From Zeugodacus cucurbitae (taxonomy: Eukaryota > Arthropoda > Insecta > Diptera > Tephritidae), in contig NC_071667.1 of assembly GCF_028554725.1 (NCBI RefSeq), forward strand, positions 74,012,001 through 74,076,000: 64,000 nt of DNA, written 5' to 3'. A program made the position numbers and the translations under genes. The notes under the pieces were generated by a model. That model was given only the letters and a program-made list of their open reading frames with translations. It did no database searches and was not told the DNA's origin. Positions 13,301 to 26,173 of the stretch are shown one piece after another. Every line of letters begins with the position of its first letter. Positions within the stretch are counted from its first letter, which is position 1.

Positions 13301-14145
13301 ACTTATGCGCTGCTTAGCTTTACGAGTCTTACTTTGTTGCATATTCATGTGTATTGGTGTGTGAGCACTTTAAGGTAAATAATGGTTTTGTATTCCAATA
13401 TTTACTTTTATGTTAACGTCAAAGCGGCGAGCAGACAGTTAACGTTTATTTATCCAAACTACATGCCTAACCTGTTTTTTTTTCTTCTATAGAGGAGACA
13501 AACATATTTTTTAGATGTTTTTCTATTTATAAAACTCACTTGTCGTTTATTAAATAACAATCAGCATATTAATAAGCATCTACATAATATATTTGAAGCA
13601 GAATTTTCCACTTAACGCTTTAAGCAAATTATCTTTCTCTTTTTCAGATTTGTTTCTATATATTTGTTTATTATTTATGCTCAATAACCATATTCATGTT
13701 TATGTAGCTATTTTCTTAATATTTTTATTTTTTTCTCTGGCTTTTTGTTCTATTATGCTTTTTGGCAATCATAAATTAATTATATTTATAGATATGCTAA
13801 TTTGTGCTGGTTGTGTTTTGCATATTAAGTGGAAATCGGCTAATCACCTTATGTGTACACATATATGCTTCTGCTATACATATATAGATTGATATATGTA
13901 TATGTAAAGCCTGCTGGCAGAATGTATTAAGTCATTACTGCGCGTCCAATTTAAATATGAATGAAGTATCGAATTGTATGTCATTGAATGTTGTGATTTT
14001 TTGCTATTTTCGGAGTCTTCGTCAAAAGTGTCTCAGGCATCAGGTGCTGTTCCGCCAAAATTGTTGAATGCTTAAAGAAACCATTTTTATGAGGAGATTT
14101 GTTTACTGATACCGAAACCTTTCACTTTGTCGCGCCTAGAGTAAT

Positions 14146-14167
14146 GCGTTACCTTTAAAAGTAACGC
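14146..14167. repeat. Short palindrome GCGTTAC / GTAACGC
   Basis: Perfect 7-bp arms at 14146-14152 and 14161-14167 around a centre containing TTTAAA. It could be a protein-binding palindrome or chance. Confidence 0.4.
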
Positions 14168-14955
14168 GTATCAAAAATTTAGTCTTAGTTCATTCGCGCC
14201 TGAGTTTATATAGTTTATATAGTATTCTTTAAAAAACTTTCTTATTTCAATATAACATTGAATCATTATCTCAAAGAAGTTCCGTTTATTCAAAAAATAA
14301 GTTCGAAAGAAGATAAATGCCAATATTTCGAGTAAGCATAGCACATGCATCATTCCTTCTGTCTCATTGACATCCACTACAATAACCCTAGCTATCTCAA
14401 AGCAATACTACAGCTTCACCACAAAAGCTTTCGCTCCATCAAGATCCTCATTACGGCGCTGCCAATTTTAGCAATATAAAACCAAATCACTCACTTTCAC
14501 CCGACTGTAATGCGAAAGCGAAACGAGAAATAAAATCAACTAAAATCCTGCTTTCATATCCAGTTTTGAAATTGCACTTTCTACTCAAACACACAAGCAA
14601 TACTAACAAACACACATAGCTTATGTTGCAGCATCCGCATGCAGCATGAAAAATGAAACCAGTTGAGAGACTGACATATGCAGACAACGCAAAAAAACAC
14701 AGATTTAAAGTTCAACGACTGCAACAACTATTTATTTTTATTGCTTTTAAGCAAATGATTGAACAAGGTATAGATAAGACGATATTTGTATTGATATTCC
14801 ATTATTTTTTATTAAATATTTTTTTATACTGCCTGGTTAAAAGTGAGATGAACCTTAAGAGTAAGAGCCTCATATTTACAATTATAATATTGTCTGTCTT
14901 ATTTTCAATAATTTTGTTTTGTTTTTAGTAATCAAGACATAATTTTACTTCAGAA

Positions 14956-15011
14956 TCCTAAATGTAGGCAACTTGTTTTTATGAAAAATATGTCGTTGCC
15001 TACATTTAGGA
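14956..15011. repeat. Miniature inverted-repeat element (56 bp)
   Basis: A perfect 17-bp inverted repeat: TCCTAAATGTAGGCAAC at 14956-14972 and its reverse complement at 14995-15011, with a 22-base T/A-rich loop. The same core occurs alone or diverged at 25302, 25462, 38846 and 47885, so this is a dispersed family and not a chance hairpin. It is probably a tiny non-autonomous transposon or its terminal repeats. No target duplication is clear. Confidence 0.65.
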
Positions 15012-17899
15012 GCATTGTTTAAATTTAGTTGGGCACACACCCCAATGACTAATTATACTGAGCCAGCCATATACCTAAGTACATATATATATAGCAATCA
15101 TAAAATTTATAATTTTAAAGTTTAACTTTATTTAGCTTTGCTTATTAATGTTTGCTATTTTTGGAAGGTTTTTCGTCATCCCTACCCTCTTAATAATTTA
15201 AAAAAAATTAATAAATTCTTGTAAATTTCTTACGACTATATTCATATCATTAAAAAAATTCCACTCAAGATTAAGAAAATTGAGAACACTTACATGAAAT
15301 TTATTTATTCTGTTTTTATGTGAACGAAAACCACATGTCATTGAACATAATCCGTCCACTTTAAGAGCTAGAAAAATATGCTCAGAGTAGTATCATTGCT
15401 TATTTAAATTCAAAACTTAAAGCAAAGTGATCATAAATTCAATAAATTTATGAGACGAAGCAGCTTAAAGCTATTACAACTATGTTAAGAAACCTAAGTT
15501 AAGAAGTTTTTTATTTATTGTCGAGGTCAAGAACTCAACTGAGAAAGATATAAAGCTCAGTTTAGCGATAGATATCGATGCACACATGTATCTGCAAATG
15601 CAATATCAATTCTTATTACGCACATAAATATTAGGCTGAGTTTACACTCAACCACAAAGAATAGTACTCAGTAGTATATATTCCACCACAAAAATGCCAT
15701 TTATATTTGCGAAATAATTTCAATTTAATTTATTGACAGCTGCTTTGCCAATGGCCAAAAATGGTGTGGCAAGCAAATGTGTCAAAAGCGGTGCAGTTGC
15801 AGGCATATACACAAAAACAACAACAACAACATTGAATGCAGTGATATTTGGCTCGCGCAGCATTTATCACTTCGCGAGCACAGATCCTTATAAAGCGCGA
15901 AATGGGTTGGCTTCACTTCACTTGCCGATGATCGCATTGATTATCAAAATGAACACAAGCACATAAATCCATATGTACATACAATAATGTTGTTCTGATG
16001 TTGGCGGAGCTGATCACTTGGGTAGGTCCCGTTCTGATTTCACTGATTCGATGGTAGCGAGGCAAACTCTAACCGAATAGAATTTGAGGGGTTTGGGGTA
16101 AATGGTGACATTATTGATGCCACGCATAGATATGCGCGACTGTCAGTGGCGGCGCTACAAGCCGCTGATGTCACGCGGCAATATCAGACACATACACTCA
16201 AGCAGATATTTATGCTAATTCAAGCGCGTCCCGTATGAGAAATGTTCGGCTGTCACGTCGGTACATCATAAAGCGATAAAGCAGAAGAAAAAACGATAAC
16301 TGAGCAACGACAACAACGATGAAACAGCAAGAAATGTAAAGTAATCTAAAAATAAAATAAAATTATCCAACACTTTATGAGGTGCCGTGGCCCATTGCAT
16401 GCAAATTACGCTTTGATGCGCATGCGCAATCACAGCGTCTCAACGTGTGTGCATTAAATGTAAATTGATTCAATTTTGATGTGGCTTTTGTGTCGCCAAG
16501 ACAAGCAAATCATTAATTTGAATGGCAATTTTGCCGTTAGTGTTGTGTTTTTGTGTGTTCTCAAGCGACAAATGATTATTGGCCGATGTCCAGTGAATTG
16601 ATATCGGTCAACTTTTCTTCCCTTTTTGATTTTGGTTTTTGTTTTATTTTATTGCGATATGCCAATGTGCAGTAATAAAGTTGAGCTAAATAATCAGTTG
16701 GTGTTGCGCAATAGTATGTCACAGTTAGCATAAAAATTAAAAAAATATATTTCGAAAATGATTGCATACAATTTTAAAGTTTTTTCCATATTAACTGTAA
16801 ATAAAAGTAGAGGAAACCTGTTCTTCCCATACATCATCAAACTAAAACTGTTTAATATTTATGTATAAAAAATTCCTGATTTAACTGCATTATGAAATAA
16901 GAAGCTCTCTGATATACGAGCCGACTCAGCTGTCAGTGCAGTTAATTGCTTACATAAATATATTTTTTGTATATTTTGCCGCACACGCTCATAAAAGAGC
17001 ATTCATCTGCCTTTATAATACAATAAAACGATTAAATTTCATTTTTCTAAGCGCATAAACATTAACAACAACAATGCAAACAAAAAGTGGGAGGGTATGA
17101 ACATTTGTAAAAAGATACAGCGGTATTAAAAATGCTTGGGTCTAGATTAAAGTAAATGCTGGTATGTACATATGAGTGAAAATTAATGTGTTTCTTCTAT
17201 GGCGTTGTTTCTTCAGCTCTAGCTCTTCGCATTACAACAAATCTGCATTAGCGTTAACAATTATATGTGAGCTGTTACAACTATAAAAATGACTTAAAAT
17301 AAATAATAAATAACTTTTTATAAATACAACAATAATAAGTCAGAAAGCATCATAGGATAGCTATAATAATTTATGAAAAATATTCATCATACAATTTTTT
17401 TCTGATAAAATATGAAAAAAATTATTTATCTCCATTTAATATAATAATGAAAAAATAAAAATTAAAATTAAAATCGATTATTAATAACTTTAAATTTATT
17501 TTCTTTTAATTTCAGACAAAAGATGTAAATCTACAATAAAACACAAAAAAAATTACAATCAAATCCATACGAAGAAAATGTGAAGTTTCAAAACCAAATA
17601 AGTCATCTAAATAAATGATAAAACCAACTTACATATGCACCGGGGAATGCAAGTTAAGCGCAATTGCATAAATTAGCAAAATAATCGAAAAATGAAATCA
17701 AATGTTGCACGGTGAATTTGTATGTAATTTTGCAATTATCACTTTTCATTTCTACCTACGGAGTGCAGCGAGCGCCTAACAGAACGCGTTGCCATATCAA
17801 AAGTGAATTACCAATAAAAAGATAAAAAATAAAGAAACACTACACTTGCCACATATTATGAGTGATTGTGCATATACGAGTGTGTGATTGTTGATTGCA

Positions 17900-18223
17900 G
17901 AGCCGAAAAACCGAATTCGAACGCAAGAAATCGCCAATAATTCACTTACTCGAGGCGAATATAGCGTCATCAGCAGCGCTCGAGTGCAGCACCGCAAGTT
18001 AACCGACAACAAAAATCAACAACAATAAAAACTAGAACTAGTGTTTGCTGTTGTTGTTGTGTTGTCCACTGTTGGCGTATACGCATTTCTCACCATATTT
18101 GGCATTTCGGCCGAGATTATCTCGCACACATCCTGTTGCATCGCATCGCTGCAGTTTTGCTGATTGTATGGCATTACAATTTTAAATCAACTACACCGTT
18201 CTTTTGTTCTTCGTTCTCAAAAG
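17900..18223 (+). other. Candidate 5' untranslated exon (of the cadherin gene)
   Basis: The stretch has the CAA- and AAC-rich, stop-filled character of fly 5' leaders and ends with AAAAG before a strong GTGAGT donor at 18224. The 5' limit is uncertain: a TTGATTGCAG acceptor-like site ends near 17900, or the exon may start further upstream. It contains a five-codon upstream frame (ATG at 18168, stop at 18183-18185). No frame running into the donor has a start codon, so it would be non-coding. The next recognisable plus-strand exon is at 43606, so I link the two tentatively. Confidence 0.35.
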
Positions 18224-20644
18224 GTGAGTAACAGCAATCCCTTTGCTACGCATTGCATTGTTATTGTGCTTTTATGTTAACTATGGTGCTTGTACTTGTT
18301 CTTACTTACATTACGTAGATATATGCTAAATTTCATGTAAGTGTTGTAAAGTGGCAAAATTATAGCGATTTTCGTTGTGGTATTCGCTTTAAGCGCTAAA
18401 GTGGGCATATCTTCAATGCTGATATCAGTCCAAAATTCGTGAAATATTTATTGTAATCGTAGATCTAATTTTGAATTGGTTGAATAATTCTCACATATAA
18501 GATTTGCTATAAGTGGATTTTGAAAATAAAATGCTCAAGTGTTTTCATTCTAGTTGCAAAGAAATCTCACAATTTATATTTTGATAAAGAAAATCGCGCT
18601 TATTTTAAAAAGCTAATTTTATTTTAAATATATAACACTACTTTTTGTAATATTCGTAAAATTTGGAGCATAATTTTAGGCATAGGACCACATTTCTAGA
18701 TTTCTAGTCAATTGACATCAAATTTTCATCAAAAAAGTGTAAAGTGTCCTCTCAGCTATTCAGAATATATATGTATTTCAGTATCCATTTGATGAATCCA
18801 TCCAAATATTTTATCGAATCTCTCTGCAGAAATGGAATATGAAATAGACCCTATCATATGCTCAATGTTCTGCTGATATTAGATGAGTTTTCTCCATGCT
18901 TCTCTCTCAATTTTGCTCACACTCTTTGTGCCTCCCTCTCTCAAAAGAGAAACATTATTATCGACATCCTAATAGTTAACTTTTTCCTGATAATACTAAT
19001 ATTATTCTATCGATGAGTTAACATTAATTAAAATTTTAAATAATTAAAATCATTAAACACAACCTTAAAGCCTTTTGATAACAAACAGTAATATCAAATG
19101 TGTTAATATCTCATTAAAAGAACTACAATAACTCCAAAAAATTATTAATTAAAAAATTACAGAATTGATTTTTTCAACATTTTAATGACACTAAGCCCCA
19201 AATATCCTTGAAATTTCAATTAGTAAACCACTAAATCTAAGTCATCCACATTTGATGATGCTCATTTTGTTATTTTCTATGGAAATACAAATTTCATCTG
19301 CATAAGCCCACTCGAAATGGCACACAAAAGTCGCACAAATCAATGCTCGATTGCCTCGAACTTCCTATGTGGGAGTGTATTTTGACGTTATTAGTGTTGT
19401 TTGTTGTTGTAGTATATTTGCAACATGATTGGTACATATTGACTTTGTTTGTTTGTTTTTGTTGTTGGTGGTGTAAACCCGAACTTCACATTTTTAACCA
19501 AAACTAGCCATTGACATGGTTCACTAATTGCCACAGCGGATGCATGCGAACAAAAGTGCAGTCACATGCATGCCGAAGAGATGCCCACAACCAGCAAGTG
19601 CATAATCGAGTGTAGATTTGGTTGTGTATGAGCGCTGCGCTATAAATCACCATCAGCATGTAGGTTGCTGCTGTTGCACTCAATTCAAGTCGGCGCAACT
19701 AAAGCCATTATTTTAATCAGCCGAAGCGCAACAACACGAAGAGATACACATACATATGTTAGTATATGGTTTGTGTATTGAAAAAGTTACTTTGAAATTG
19801 TTGGCCATCATCACTGTCACTGCCGTTTGACTGCGGGCAATTTATCCAACAAAGTGTTGTTTGGCTTCTGTTCATATGTATAAATGTGTGTACTATATGA
19901 TTTTTCGCTTACAATTTATTTTTTTTTTTGAATTTTTTATTTAGGTTGTTTTTGCTTTATCCGTCTTTTTATACTATGATGTTCACGGCTTCGCTTCAGT
20001 TTTCCGACTCATCACAGCGACCGTTGATCCATTAAAGCCCATTGTTTGTTGTAGCGACATTGATCAGCATTAAATATTATCTAGATTTTCACGACCAATA
20101 TCAATGTTTAGTTGCAGCAACGATAGGTGCAATGTGTTCACTTTTTGTGTATTTAATTTGCGGTTAAACTTATTGCTTGGTCAGTGTGAGGCTTTTATAC
20201 TATTTTTCCTTTCTTTATAATATAGTTTTTAAACTCCAACTTAGCGTCTTTGCGCTAACGCAGCCGACTGCTGTTGTCAACATTGAAAACTGTATTGACC
20301 GCAACTAACACAGACTTCCGCCGATAAAAGCTGTAACAGCAACTTGCTTCGCTGCCGCTTTTTGAAGGGAGGAAATAATACAATAAAAACGCTTAAAACC
20401 AAAAGCCTACATTTCCGTTTATTGGCACTTAGGACGCATTAATTAGCGGTTATTTAAAAATATGGGAAAAAGTTAATGGATATTGATTAAAGGCACATCA
20501 AAATACTAGTATATCTGTATTAGCATGTATGTATGCGACGTTTACTAGTTTACCGTTGGCATTGAGATTTTATGGAATCGGACAAGCGTATAATAACAGA
20601 GTCACCGCTTTTAAAAGTGCATAAGCAGATTGAAACAATCAAAA

Positions 20645-20696
20645 AATTTATATTATTATAATATATTTTATATTATTATTATAATATATTTTATAT
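20645..20696. repeat. AT-rich tandem duplication
   Basis: A TATATTATTATAATATATTT-like unit of about 22-25 bases occurs twice in a row. Each unit is nearly self-complementary, so it can form cruciforms and is prone to slippage. Confidence 0.6.
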
Positions 20697-23600
20697 TTCC
20701 TTTTTACATTCACTCCCACTTTTGCTTTTTTGCCTTTTTTTTACTTTCCAAACTTGCTGCCCATTTCATTTCTGTTGTTGTTGTCTCCCCACCAAGTCAA
20801 GTTCATGTTTTTCTTTTTGCCTTTGCTTATTTTGTTTTTATACAAATTAGCACAATTGTGTTTGTCTGTCGTTTGCTCGCCGCGTCGCAAAGTGCGGCGG
20901 CACGCTTTTGACTTTTGTGCTAACAGGAATATTTTAGCAAGGCATAAGCACAGAGCCAAAACAATAACAAAGGCTTATGCTAAAAAATCTGGTTTTTACG
21001 CCGATTACGCCTTTGACTGCCGAACAGACAATAGTTGAGTATGTTTAGACCTTTCGACGCGTGTACGCTGCTCGCCATGGCCACGCGATGTGTTGAACAA
21101 CTAATGAATTTGCTTTAATTTGGTATTGCTTTTCTTTTTTTTTGTGAATTATATGTGTGGAAAATTTAATTAAAAAGCAAGTCTTTAGAAGGGCGAATAC
21201 ATAATGCAAATTTATTGCTAACTTTATTGCCATTATTTTTTCGGCGATAATAAATCCAGCTTAAATTTATTTGTATGAACCTCTTAGTTAAAATAATTGA
21301 TCGGACAGTTAATCCTGCGCTTATAAGATAAATAAATATTTTTGTTTTAACTTTTTTTTCTACATGCACATGCATGACTTTATCCTTAAATTGGCGCATA
21401 TAAACAATTGAATTAATTGCCAAATTAAGCTAAATTTAAATTCAGCACGGGTGCTGAGAGCACACAAGCAGGCAAATAACAAATTACATGCAGCTGAACC
21501 AAAACAAGTTCGTTGCTTAAGTCTTTTGTAATGTCATCGCGATTGCTATGTGATGCACGTTGCATTTGAATGATGTGAAACATTTTTTCATTTATAAAAT
21601 AAAATTAAAATAAAAATAATTTTTTAGAATCGTTTTGAGAAAAAAAAATATTTTTTGTTCAACAAATTTTATTTTAAAATTTGAAAAAAAAAGTTATTGT
21701 AGTTCGAAAAATGGTGCTATAAATATATATACATATATATATCTTAATCTCTCAATTCTTCTAAAAATACTAATTGATTTTTTTTTAAGTTCTTTTATAT
21801 ACAAATTAAATGTATTTTTATAGCTCACACCCACACATTGTCTGCCAGCACTTCCATAGTCAAAAATACATGACCTTCTCTGCAACTCACTGCCTGAGGT
21901 ACTGACTGATTATTGATACATTAACCACTTTTATGTGCGCTTGTTATTACTTCACTTTGCATTACCGGCGAACACAAACAACATCAAAGTTTACAACTAA
22001 AAATTAGGAAAAAAATGGCTAAAGTAAATTATGAGTTCCAAAATTCTTAAAAAAATAAAACACACAAAACTACAAACAAATAGTTATTCGTCAAACTGTC
22101 AGCGCGCCAAATATTTTGGGTGTGTCTGCCAACTATTGGCTTTAAGCGTTTATTTACTGTCATATTTGAACATATGCGTAGATACCCGAAAAGTACCGGT
22201 TGTTTTCGTTCTTGCTCTTTTCCCGTTTTAGGTTCTTTGTTTGCTTTAAAAGTTTTTTGTTTGTAATGTTAAAGCCACTTGCTGCTTTGTTGTTTATACA
22301 AATATGGCAGCATTATATGTTGCCTTGAATATTTTTTGCGTTTTGCTTGTTGTAAATTAGAAAAGATAAAAACTTTGTGAATTCATTCATGTCAGGATAT
22401 TAATGGTGCCCATAAAAATGTGACAAATGCTGTAAAAATTAAATTTTTATGTTGCACTTAAATAAATTAACATTGACATACTAAGCATCTCGAAAAAAAT
22501 TGGGTAATAAAATTTAATTTTTTAGTCTACAAGATAGCGGTAATCAATTTAGTTTTTTTAATATATATGTATTACATAAAGCCTGTTAGCATTCTAACCA
22601 TTGTAATGTCCAACTTTTGATAGTCTAATAAGTCATTAATGACTGGTTAAATTAAAAACTTTTTCTTTAATATAAATTAAATCAGATTTTAGTATTTAAA
22701 AATTATTTCATCATTATTTTTATTTTTTCTTCAGCTGATTAAAGTGCCTTGTGTGCACACATTATTCAGCAAAATTTCTAATCCTTCCACACTTACACAG
22801 GCCGGAAGGAGTGGTCGCTCATACGTTTTTTGATACATTTGCTATCTACCGATTAAGAGGCGGTGTGCACCACCTAAAGCCACCTTAAACACCGTACATA
22901 TACACATATATTAATATTAAATAAACGCTGATTGCCATCAGAGACTAATTGGCGTATTTTATTTTTATTTTTTGTTTGTTTTTTGTTGTTGTTGCGCACT
23001 TTCATAAAACTAAAACTATAAAATAGATATTAACAAGAGCGCTGAGTCACTATCGGTAGTTGCAATGGAAGTGAATTGAAGCAGAGTTGCGTGGGATAAA
23101 TAAATGCACGAATGATTTTTGGAAAACGAAAACAATAACAAATATGCTGGCCAATTGGCACTCTATTAATAGCAAGTATTTGTCAATTTAATTTGTAATG
23201 TAAATATTTGCCTTCGAATAACGTTTCATTCACATATTCACCCATTTATTAAACGTACAAGCAAGCTATGAGTTAGTTTAGATGCATTCAAACAAGTAAA
23301 TCCGTTTAAGTATCTTTGCTTTACGTAACCAGTTGTAATCGTAATACTTGCAAAAAATTTTTATTTTTTTCTAATAAACATTGCGCACATGTGGCGGTAA
23401 TTTAAAAACTTTAACCTCAAATCGTTTCATGTAACGAGAAAGCGGTAATCGTATTTTGCTGTCATTGAAATGGATTTGCGGTTTAAGTTGAGCACATTTT
23501 TGTGGGTTGTCATTTGATAGCATTTTCTTATTATTTATTTATTTTTTTTTTTGTATTTTGTGTGTTCATGGGCATGCATATCGAATTTGTGGAGTATAAA

Positions 23601-25301
23601 GTAAATTTTAATTTATAATTATAAATAGATATTCGCTAACAATTGAAAAGAGAACATATACAAAGTAATCTAAATATAATTATTCAATTAAAATTAGAAA
23701 ATAAGAAATAAGTTACCATAGAAGATTTGTGAACATTCTCGCTTCAAACTCATAATTTACCTCCACTTGATAGGTTTCGGTAGTCAGTTTTCTAATTTCT
23801 ATCTTAATTTAATGAATCTTTAGATCACTACGCTGAAATATAGACAACGATTATGCTTATGTCATGTTTCTTAAGGGCATCTTAGTCTAATTTTCTAAAC
23901 GAAGCTTACAGACGAAGAAATTTTCATATCTGAGGACAATAGTATGCAGAATATACTTTTTTTGTAAAATGTCAAAACTATATTTGATGAGATGGTAACA
24001 GTTAATCCTGTCTATCTAGCTGAAATATTACCATTTTCATTGCGCCAAAAGGTGGGCAACAATTTGATTGGGAATATCTAAAACTATAAAGTAAAGAATT
24101 TTACAACTAATAAGCGTTGTTACTAGAACAGCTATAAATTTGGAGGGAAAAAATGTTAACCATCAAATAATCTATTGGAAAACCATAAAATCGTCAAAAG
24201 TATATTTCTGCTTCTTTTCCAATTTACTTCCTTGCACTGTGAGTCACGCCGGATAATATCATAATCCTCGATTATACGCCATAAATGTCTATGTTGTAAA
24301 CATAAATACAAAAACAACAGCAATTGTAAATGCATTCAGTCAATTTGCAGCTCGATGTTTTATTTCGTCACTTCTTAAGTGAAAAACTATTAAAATTTTA
24401 CCGTTAACACGCGCTAAAAGTGGGTCACCTAGACCAGTGAGTGTCAGAGCTAGGTACTTGTGTATGCGCTGAGCAATATAGATTTGTATGCACACCGTCG
24501 AGTTATTACAAGTCAAAATGTGTCACGCACATAATTTCTGAGTTTTGCTTTTTTGTTTGAACAGTTCTTTTTTAACTTACCTCCGCGTTATGTGACATGC
24601 CAATGGGTGACCGCAAGTTTTTTTACAACTTTTTTGCTGCTTTTTTACTTAAACTTTATCATTTTGTATCTTCACATTATGAAGTCAAATTTTCTGTTTT
24701 GAAATCATTTGCTCTTCCGTCCCCTCTTTAATTTTGTTTTTGCTTCAACATATGACAAGACAACATGCTCTACAAATAAGAGAAAATGTCAAAGCTGAAA
24801 AAAGCATAAATTTATAAATATTTGTGGACATGTTAATTCGCAGCTGGAGCAGATTATATATTTGTTTGTATCTGCAGACACATGTGTTGTTGTTACTAGA
24901 GATGATTTTGCGAATTTAACTCAAAAAAGAGGGAAAAGTTTTCGAAATAAGCATAAATTTCACATTTTCATTTGTCTTTGGGATTTTTAAGCTTTAATGC
25001 ATCTTTCTTTTTGTAAGTTTCAAACAAAAATGGCAAACTAATAAATTTATATTTGCATATTTAGAAAAGTATTACATTTAAATTAATTCCAAATGTCAAT
25101 ATATCACAATTTTGATCATGTTATGCAAAAATAGAGCTCTAGGCTAAATTTGTTAAAACTATAAGCACATTGAACTTTGTGGAGATTATTTTTTGACATT
25201 TTATGTATTATTAATATAAGTTAGTTTGTTTAATTTAATAAACTGTCTTGTTTATTCCTATAATTTTTTTATTACAAGCAACGCAACTTTATAACTGCGC
25301 T

Positions 25302-25477
25302 CCTAAATGTAGGCCATACTTTTATGATGATTTATATTATCTTCCCCTTCTTCCAGAAAGTCAAAGTTTTGGTTTGAGACGAAAACAAGAACACAATGTT
25401 ATAGATCAAATTGCCTTTTATGTTTAACATGTCGTTGCGTTTCAGTAAACCACTTCAATCGCCTAAAGGTAGGCAAC
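25302..25477. repeat. Diverged, longer member of the CCTAAATGTAGGC family
   Basis: It begins with CCTAAATGTAGGC (25302-25314) and ends with CCTAAAGGTAGGCAAC (25462-25477), here in direct orientation. Its interior shares CTTTTATGA- and ATGTCGTTGC-like pieces with the element at 14956. It may be an older or composite copy. Confidence 0.4.
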
Positions 25478-26136
25478 CCTATATTTATTATTAAATCAAT
25501 TAATTTACAGTAATCTGTAGACATAAACAATAATAACCCATGAAGTCTTCTTGGAATATTCGTTTATCTTCCATTAACTTATTTCTATATGTGTGGCAAA
25601 CACTTTTAGGAAACACCCTCTAAATAATATAGCAGCCAAAGTTCACTACATATGAACTCCATTGTTTCCCCCCCTCAAGCAACTTGATATTAACAAAGAC
25701 CTCACACGTAGACATTTAATTCACAAAAAATTACCGAAAGTCTGTATTTGGCATACTAAAGTAGCTGTTGACCAAATATCGGTCAATTGCAACCGAAAAC
25801 ATTGAAAGTGATGATAATGCCAAGAAAAGTCAATCAAAATTCAAAAAAATTGGTTGAAGAACGTGAGGCACTCCCTCATTAATCCACTAGCGGTGAATAT
25901 CGCTACCACTCACCTGCAACCGGCTACTCTGGTAACAACAACAAAGCAACAATGGCATTTCATTGCATTTCAACCAACAACATTCCTCAAAACTGCATGA
26001 AGCCAATCTTAACGTGCAATGCACAGTTGTTGTTGTTGTATTTCAATTGCACTTTAAGTACAGAAATCATAGAAAACTCAATCAATTGCACGTGAGTTAC
26101 CATAGAAAATTATCTCCTCAACGAGACAGACAGTCC

Positions 26137-26173
26137 GCCAGCCAGCCAGCCAGCCAACCAACCAACCAGCCAG
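26137..26173. repeat. Tetranucleotide microsatellite (GCCA/ACCA)
   Basis: About nine tandem four-base units, GCCA changing to ACCA and back to GCCA. Confidence 0.85.

Larger units (their letters stand above)
10347..17899. other. Intergenic DNA with small repeats, no supported gene
   Basis: After the poly(A) signal at 10379 I see AT-rich non-coding DNA with CAA/TTG tracts and TATGTA-type repeats. Two short inverted repeats at 14146 and 14956 are listed separately. Open frames in it (for example 13593-13892 and 14653-14928) are Phe/Leu/Ile-rich and have no recognisable domain. Confidence 0.55.
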
